A stretch of 9,804 bases of DNA from Acidobacteriota bacterium (GTDB taxonomy: Bacteria; Acidobacteriota; Thermoanaerobaculia; Multivoradales; JAHZIX01): positions 1-9,804 of the forward strand of contig JAGQSE010000466.1 in assembly GCA_020439725.1 (NCBI GenBank), written 5' to 3'. Position 1 is the first letter of the stretch, and each line of letters begins with the position of its first letter. Below are positions 6,205-9,804 of this stretch, piece after piece. The position numbers and the translations under genes were made by a program. The notes beneath the pieces were generated by a model. It did not search any database. It was not told the DNA's origin and was given only the letters and a program-made list of their open reading frames with translations.

Positions 6205-8409
6205 GTGCGGCGCCGGCTTCTCGGGGCCGGTCTTTTCCTGCTCTTGGGGGCCTTGAACGGCCCGGCCGGAGCGCAAACCGGCACGGCCTCGCCGGCCGGC
6301 GATCCACCGCCGCCGGTCCTCGAGATCCTCGACTCGGTCTCCACCGGCGGTATCGAGACCCGGGCCGTCGCCTTGATCCTGAGCGGCCAGCAGGGCGGTG
6401 GTCTGGCGAGCGAATTTGGGGCCTTTCCTCGGCCCGGCGGCGGGGTCGACCTGGTGGTCGAGCTCGACGGCGCGGGTCTGGTCGCGGGTCCGGGGGACGG
6501 TGCTGGCGACCGGACCGCGGCCGCCTCCCACGGAGCGGACGGACCACAACCCTTGGCGGAACCGGTCATCGTCGAGATCTACGCCTATGCCCTCGATGCC
6601 GAAGGCGGGGTCCGCGGCTACCTCACCGAGGCCTTCCGCATCGCCGACCCGACACGGCTCGCATCCCTCGCCAGCGGTGGAGTCAAGTTCCTCGGGCGCA
6701 TGGCCCTGGGGGCCGGCGACTACAGCGTCCGGATCCTGGTCCTCGAGCGCCGAGCCGACAGGTTCGCCCTCACCGCGATTCCGGTCCACGTCCCCGGCGA
6801 GGCTCCCGCCGAGACGACCGAGGCGCAGGTGGAGGCGATCCCTTTCGTCGTCCTCGAGCCCGTCTCCCCCTGGATCGTCGTCCGGCAGCCGGACCGGGCC
6901 GGCGCCACGCCGACGGTGGGCGGCGGACCGCCATGGCTCGCCCAGGGGAGCTGGTGGGTGCCGGCGGTGCACCCGGTGCGAGCTGCCGGCACAGAGATCT
7001 CGATCCTGTTCGATGGCGAACCTCCCGCCGCCGGTCGGCTGCTCGACGTCGAGGACCGGCAGCCGGTGTACGAGGTCGGGCTGGTCGCCGGCAGCGGTCC
7101 GAAGGTCGCCGGCTACTCGAGTGCCAGCCTGCCGGCACCGAGTCTCGACGCCGGCGAGTACCTGCTCCAGACCGGCGACAGCGAAGCGCCCGCGCGTCCG
7201 CTGCGGCTGGTGCCAGGACCCGGAGCGCCGCCGTGGTTCGTCGCGGCTGCCGGAGGCACCGACCGTCTCGACCAGCTGCTCGGATCGCCGCCGGAGGGTC
7301 GTGGGCGAGCTCTCGACGACGGGGCCAAGCTCAGGACCGCCTACGCCAAGGCGTTGTTGCCGCTCACCGGCGAGACGCCCGACGAGGCGCTGGCCAGCGT
7401 CGCCGACTTCGAGCGCAGCCAGGTCGGGGACGGTACCCCGGTCCGGATGGCGCGGCTGACCCAGGCAGAAGCGCAGACGGCGAACCAGGCGGTCGAGGCG
7501 GCGGGTGGCGATCCCCGCGTGCTGCTGCCGCTCCTGTGGCTCCACGAGCAGCTCTATCGCGGCTACCACCACCGCGGTGAGTTCCTGCTGGCGGTGCATT
7601 CGCGGCAGCTCGTCGTTCGTCTGGGAGAGCTCTACGTCAAGCGCGCCGAGGACCCGGCCGGGGCCGCCGCCGACGTCGCGGAGCTCACGGCCAACATCGC
7701 GGGCTATTTGCAGGAGATCGGCGCCAGTCTGGCCGCGCGTCAGGCCTTCGAGCGAGCTCTCGATCTCGATGGGAACAACGTCGCCGCCCTCTTGGGTCTG
7801 GCGGTCCTCGACGAGGCCTATGGTGACTATCCGGGGGCGGCGGGGAACCTCCGTCGCTTGCTCAAGCTTCGCCCCGACAGCGCCGAGGCCCAGCTTCGGC
7901 TGGCGGTCAACCTGCGGCGCACCGGGGCCGTGAAACAGGCCGCGGAGCTGCTCGAGGCCTGCACCAAGGCCGATCGGCCGACCTGGGTGCGAACCATCGC
8001 CTTCGAGGAGCGGGCGACCCTCGAGGACGAGGCAGGCCGTCCCGCCGAGGCGGTCGCCTGGCTACGGCGGGCGTTGACGGACCTCCCCGAAGAGCCGCGG
8101 CCCAAGCTCCAGCTGGCCTCTCTCCTCGATCGGCTGGGCCAACCGGCGGCGGCGGCGGCGCTGGTCGAAGCGCTGGCGTCGGACCTCCCCGGGGCCGGGC
8201 CGACGGCGCGGTTTCGCTACAGCCGCTGGCCCCGTTGGGCGCTGCTCGAGGGCTATCGCCGCTTCGAGACGCGGGTCGACGAGACGCGAGCCGTGCTGAC
8301 GCCGGTGATCTTGCGGCTCAACGGCCGGGCCCCAGCTGCCGGGCCCGAGACCGAAGCATCGGCAAATGCGTCGACCGAATCGTCGACCGATCGGGAGGAG
8401 GCTCCATGA
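6205..8409 (+). CDS. Exported TPR-repeat protein of the VWFA operon
   Basis: 734 aa. GTG 6205 is chosen because it opens directly into a signal peptide (RRR, hydrophobic core 5-18, AGA-Q cleavage near 23/24). The ribosome binding site is weak (AGGCGGGG, 6194-6201), so reinitiation after the upstream stop 14 bp away is likely. Residues about 36-200 form a beta-rich N-terminal domain I cannot assign, followed by a second beta-rich stretch (about 215-340). Residues about 430-660 are helical with TPR-type repeats; the clearest are GASLAARQAFERALDLDG (506-523), GDYPGAAGNLRRLLKLRPDS (540-559) and AGRPAEAVAWLRRAL (610-624). The C-terminus ends in a low-complexity Glu/Ala/Ser/Thr tail (711-734). Its stop overlaps the next start (ATGA). 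It is probably a periplasmic or surface scaffold working with the two flanking VWFA proteins; no catalytic motif is seen. Confidence 0.85.
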   Translation: MRRRLLGAGLFLLLGALNGPAGAQTGTASPAGDPPPPVLEILDSVSTGGIETRAVALILSGQQGGGLASEFGAFPRPGGGVDLVVELDGAGLVAGPGDGAGDRTAAASHGADGPQPLAEPVIVEIYAYALDAEGGVRGYLTEAFRIADPTRLASLASGGVKFLGRMALGAGDYSVRILVLERRADRFALTAIPVHVPGEAPAETTEAQVEAIPFVVLEPVSPWIVVRQPDRAGATPTVGGGPPWLAQGSWWVPAVHPVRAAGTEISILFDGEPPAAGRLLDVEDRQPVYEVGLVAGSGPKVAGYSSASLPAPSLDAGEYLLQTGDSEAPARPLRLVPGPGAPPWFVAAAGGTDRLDQLLGSPPEGRGRALDDGAKLRTAYAKALLPLTGETPDEALASVADFERSQVGDGTPVRMARLTQAEAQTANQAVEAAGGDPRVLLPLLWLHEQLYRGYHHRGEFLLAVHSRQLVVRLGELYVKRAEDPAGAAADVAELTANIAGYLQEIGASLAARQAFERALDLDGNNVAALLGLAVLDEAYGDYPGAAGNLRRLLKLRPDSAEAQLRLAVNLRRTGAVKQAAELLEACTKADRPTWVRTIAFEERATLEDEAGRPAEAVAWLRRALTDLPEEPRPKLQLASLLDRLGQPAAAAALVEALASDLPGAGPTARFRYSRWPRWALLEGYRRFETRVDETRAVLTPVILRLNGRAPAAGPETEASANASTESSTDREEAP
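8393..8401 (+). promoter_or_regulatory. Ribosome binding site of the second VWFA gene, within the TPR gene end
   Basis: GGGAGGAGG lies 4-7 nt before ATG 8406, inside the TPR coding sequence. GGAG (8394-8397) can pair with CTCC (8402-8405) in a small hairpin, which would favour coupling to upstream translation. The ATGA overlap supports the same reading. Confidence 0.65.
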
Positions 8410-9804
8410 GCTCGTGCCGTCGAGTCCGTCGGGGACAGCGGACCCGGCGATGCCGCAGTGGCTTCGTCGCCCTGGGTGCCTGGCTTCTGCTGGCGGCGGG
8501 CGCCGCGCGGGCGCAGAACGAGATCTCGGTCACCCTCGACCGGCCCAACGCCTTCGAGCCGGCCTTTGGCAAGGTCCAGGTGGAGGCGGTGGTGGTGGCT
8601 CAGCAGCCTATCGAACGCGTCGTCTTCTACGTCGACGGCCTGGTGGTTGGGGAGACCCAGGGGCCACCCCACGAGGTCTCGGTGGACCTGGGGGAAGACG
8701 TCGACAGCCATGACTTCTTTGTCGTCGCCTATGGCGCCGACGGCTCGACCGGCAGCTCGACGCTGACCACACCGGGGATGCGTATCGACGAGAAGATCTC
8801 GATCCGGTTGCAGCAGCTCTACGTGACGGTGACCGGGCAAGACGGGGAGCGCGTGCTCGACCTCCAGCCGGACCGATTCCGGATCCTCGAGGCGGGCGAG
8901 CCGCAGGAACGGGTGACCTTCGCCCGCGGGGACATCCCGTTCACGGCGGTGGTGATGCTCGACTCGAGCGCCAGCATGGCGGGAGAAAAGCTCCGGGCGG
9001 CCCTGAGCGGTGCCCGCGCCTTCTTCGAGGGGATGAAGACCCTCGACGAGGGCAAGCTCGTGGTGTTCTCCGACCGGGTGCTCCACCGGACGCCCTTCAC
9101 CACCTTCCCCGAGGTCCTCACCGCCGGCCTCGACCGCGTCCGCGCCAGCGGCGGTACGGCGCTCAACGACCACCTCTACCTCTCGCTCAAACAGCTCGAG
9201 CAGCGGCAGGGGCGGCGGGTGGTGATCCTGCTCTCCGACGGCATCGACTCGCACAGCGTCCTCTCCGCCTCGGCCGTGGCGGCGGTGGCGCGGCGCTCGC
9301 AGGCACTGGTCTACTGGTTGCGCCTGCCCTACCGGCCGGGGGCGCCGGCGGGCTCGCCCCCGAGTCTGACGACCTCCTGGCGAAGCTCGGCGGAATATGC
9401 GCGGGAATACGAATCGCTGGGGCGTACGGTGGAGGAGAGTGGCGGCCGGATCCTCGATCTCGACTCCGTCGACGGCGTCGGGGCGGCGTTCCGCGAGATC
9501 CTCGAAGAACGGGGCATCGAGGTGACGGGCAAGACGAAGACCGGTGTCGCACCCGAGAGCGCAGAGCCCCTCGCGTGGCTCGACTCTCCGCCTCTGACCA
9601 CGATCCTCATGGACATGAACAAGTACTCCAGCAACTTCATGGCCGAGCAGGTGCTGCGCGCCGTCGGTGCGAAGGCGAAGGGCGCCGGAACCACCGCCGC
9701 GGGCGTGGTGGTGATGCGCGAATACCTCGATTCGCTCGGGCTGGATCCGAAGTCCTATTCGGTGTTCAACGGCTCGGGGCTCTCGCGCGACGGCTCGATC
9801 CCGC
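8406..9804 (+). CDS. Exported Ig-like/VWFA protein with intact MIDAS, running in frame into a DacB-like C-terminal segment (3' partial)
   Basis: At least 466 aa, open at the right edge. The ATG overlaps the TPR stop. An Arg-rich n-region and hydrophobic core (19-33) end at ARA-Q (cleavage 36/37). Residues about 39-125 look like an Ig-like beta domain (RVVFYVDGLVVGE). Residues 134-178 repeat the TIGR03436 entry pattern. A VWA domain follows with a complete MIDAS: DSSAS 186-190, T251 in SGGTALND, and D278 in LLSDG, so metal-dependent ligand binding is plausible. VWA-like sequence continues through GGRILDLDSVDGVGAAFREIL (346-366). Family members normally go on with a LRxQYVLGY-type strand; here the chain instead reads RGIEVTGKTKTG and then SPPLTTIL, MNKYSSNFMAEQ and NGSGLSRD, which is the C-terminal half of a DacB/PBP4 peptidase. 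The real C-terminus of the VWA protein is therefore in doubt. Confidence 0.85.
   Translation, partial: MSSCRRVRRGQRTRRCRSGFVALGAWLLLAAGAARAQNEISVTLDRPNAFEPAFGKVQVEAVVVAQQPIERVVFYVDGLVVGETQGPPHEVSVDLGEDVDSHDFFVVAYGADGSTGSSTLTTPGMRIDEKISIRLQQLYVTVTGQDGERVLDLQPDRFRILEAGEPQERVTFARGDIPFTAVVMLDSSASMAGEKLRAALSGARAFFEGMKTLDEGKLVVFSDRVLHRTPFTTFPEVLTAGLDRVRASGGTALNDHLYLSLKQLEQRQGRRVVILLSDGIDSHSVLSASAVAAVARRSQALVYWLRLPYRPGAPAGSPPSLTTSWRSSAEYAREYESLGRTVEESGGRILDLDSVDGVGAAFREILEERGIEVTGKTKTGVAPESAEPLAWLDSPPLTTILMDMNKYSSNFMAEQVLRAVGAKAKGAGTTAAGVVVMREYLDSLGLDPKSYSVFNGSGLSRDGSIP
9504..9804 (+). other. DacB/PBP4-like (peptidase S13) C-terminal fragment fused in frame to the VWFA protein
   Basis: From about residue 367 of the 8406 gene the protein matches the S13 D-Ala-D-Ala carboxypeptidase/endopeptidase pattern: GI-x-V-x-G (370-375), SPPLTTIL (394-401), MNKYSSNFMAEQVLRAVG (404-421) with the SxN motif as S408-S409-N410, GLDPKSYSVFNGSGLSRD (445-462). 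In a whole enzyme the SxxK nucleophile lies in the N-terminal half, which is absent here; the KTG motif would lie beyond the window. As written, the fragment cannot be a complete peptidase. GC content and codon use look like the rest of the window, so nothing marks it as foreign. It may be the true end of a different gene joined by misassembly or recombination, or a real fusion. Confidence 0.75.

Noticed and set aside
4180..6547. Long minus-strand open frame that continues upstream of the chorismatase across the VWFA gene
   Set aside because: The translation is Arg/Gly/Asp-rich with no domain, antisense to a gene with clear signal peptide and TIGR03436 motifs, and the GTG at 4165 has its own GGAG and promoter.
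5830..7599. Minus-strand open frame of 589 codons over the VWFA/TPR genes
   Set aside because: Composition is typical of antisense shadow, with no domain, no ribosome binding site, and two supported genes on the other strand.
8406..8513. Tat signal peptide on the second VWFA protein
   Set aside because: The n-region is Arg-rich but has no S-R-R-x-F-L-K-like motif; a Sec signal is the simpler reading.
8253..9254. Minus-strand open frame of 333 codons over the second VWFA gene
   Set aside because: The plus strand encodes a complete MIDAS and signal peptide in the competing frame.
9528..9545. KTKTG at residues 376-380 as the KTG motif of the PBP4 segment
   Set aside because: It lies before the SxN motif; in S13 enzymes KTG follows it, so this is coincidental.
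1..9804. tRNA, rRNA, CRISPR, insertion sequence, attachment site
   Set aside because: No cloverleaf, rRNA-like segment, regular repeat-spacer pattern, transposase or flanking inverted repeats were seen on either strand.

Overview
This is a high-GC window (roughly 70% G+C by eye). Its pronounced CTC-GAG codon-pair bias and two secreted proteins of the VWFA-related Acidobacterial family (the TIGR03436 type) suggest an Acidobacteriota genome, possibly a Thermoanaerobaculia-like lineage. The phylum call is inference from family content. No RNA genes, CRISPR arrays, transposases or phage genes are visible.

Layout. (1) Positions 1-1880, + strand: the 3' part of a secreted heptaheme c-type cytochrome with a C-terminal TPR domain; its true start lies left of the window. 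(2) Positions 1902-4165, - strand, convergent with the cytochrome: a tight two-gene operon. The upstream gene encodes a chorismatase of the FkbO/Hyg5/XanB2 family. Its TGA stop overlaps the GTG start of a flavin-dependent halogenase-like enzyme that keeps all the hallmark halogenase motifs. A good sigma70-type promoter (TTGACC, 17 bp, TAGGCT) sits just upstream. The pair points to a (3-)hydroxybenzoate-derived, possibly halogenated product such as a xanthomonadin/aryl-polyene-like pigment. (3) A 210-bp divergent intergenic region (4166-4375). (4) Positions 4376-9804, + strand: an operon of three exported proteins. They are a VWFA-family protein with a degenerate MIDAS, a signal-peptide TPR protein, and a second VWFA-family protein with an intact MIDAS. 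Genes one and two are 14 bp apart; genes two and three overlap by ATGA. The third gene runs off the right edge.

The most surprising observation is in that last gene. Its von Willebrand domain proceeds normally to about residue 365, then, in the same frame, becomes the C-terminal part of a DacB/PBP4-type D-Ala-D-Ala carboxypeptidase (peptidase S13), with SxN motif but no SxxK nucleophile. The switch lies in a short stretch (FREILEE) that fits both families. This is either an assembly or recombination chimera or a genuine, undescribed VWA-PBP4 fusion. It should be checked before any functional claim.
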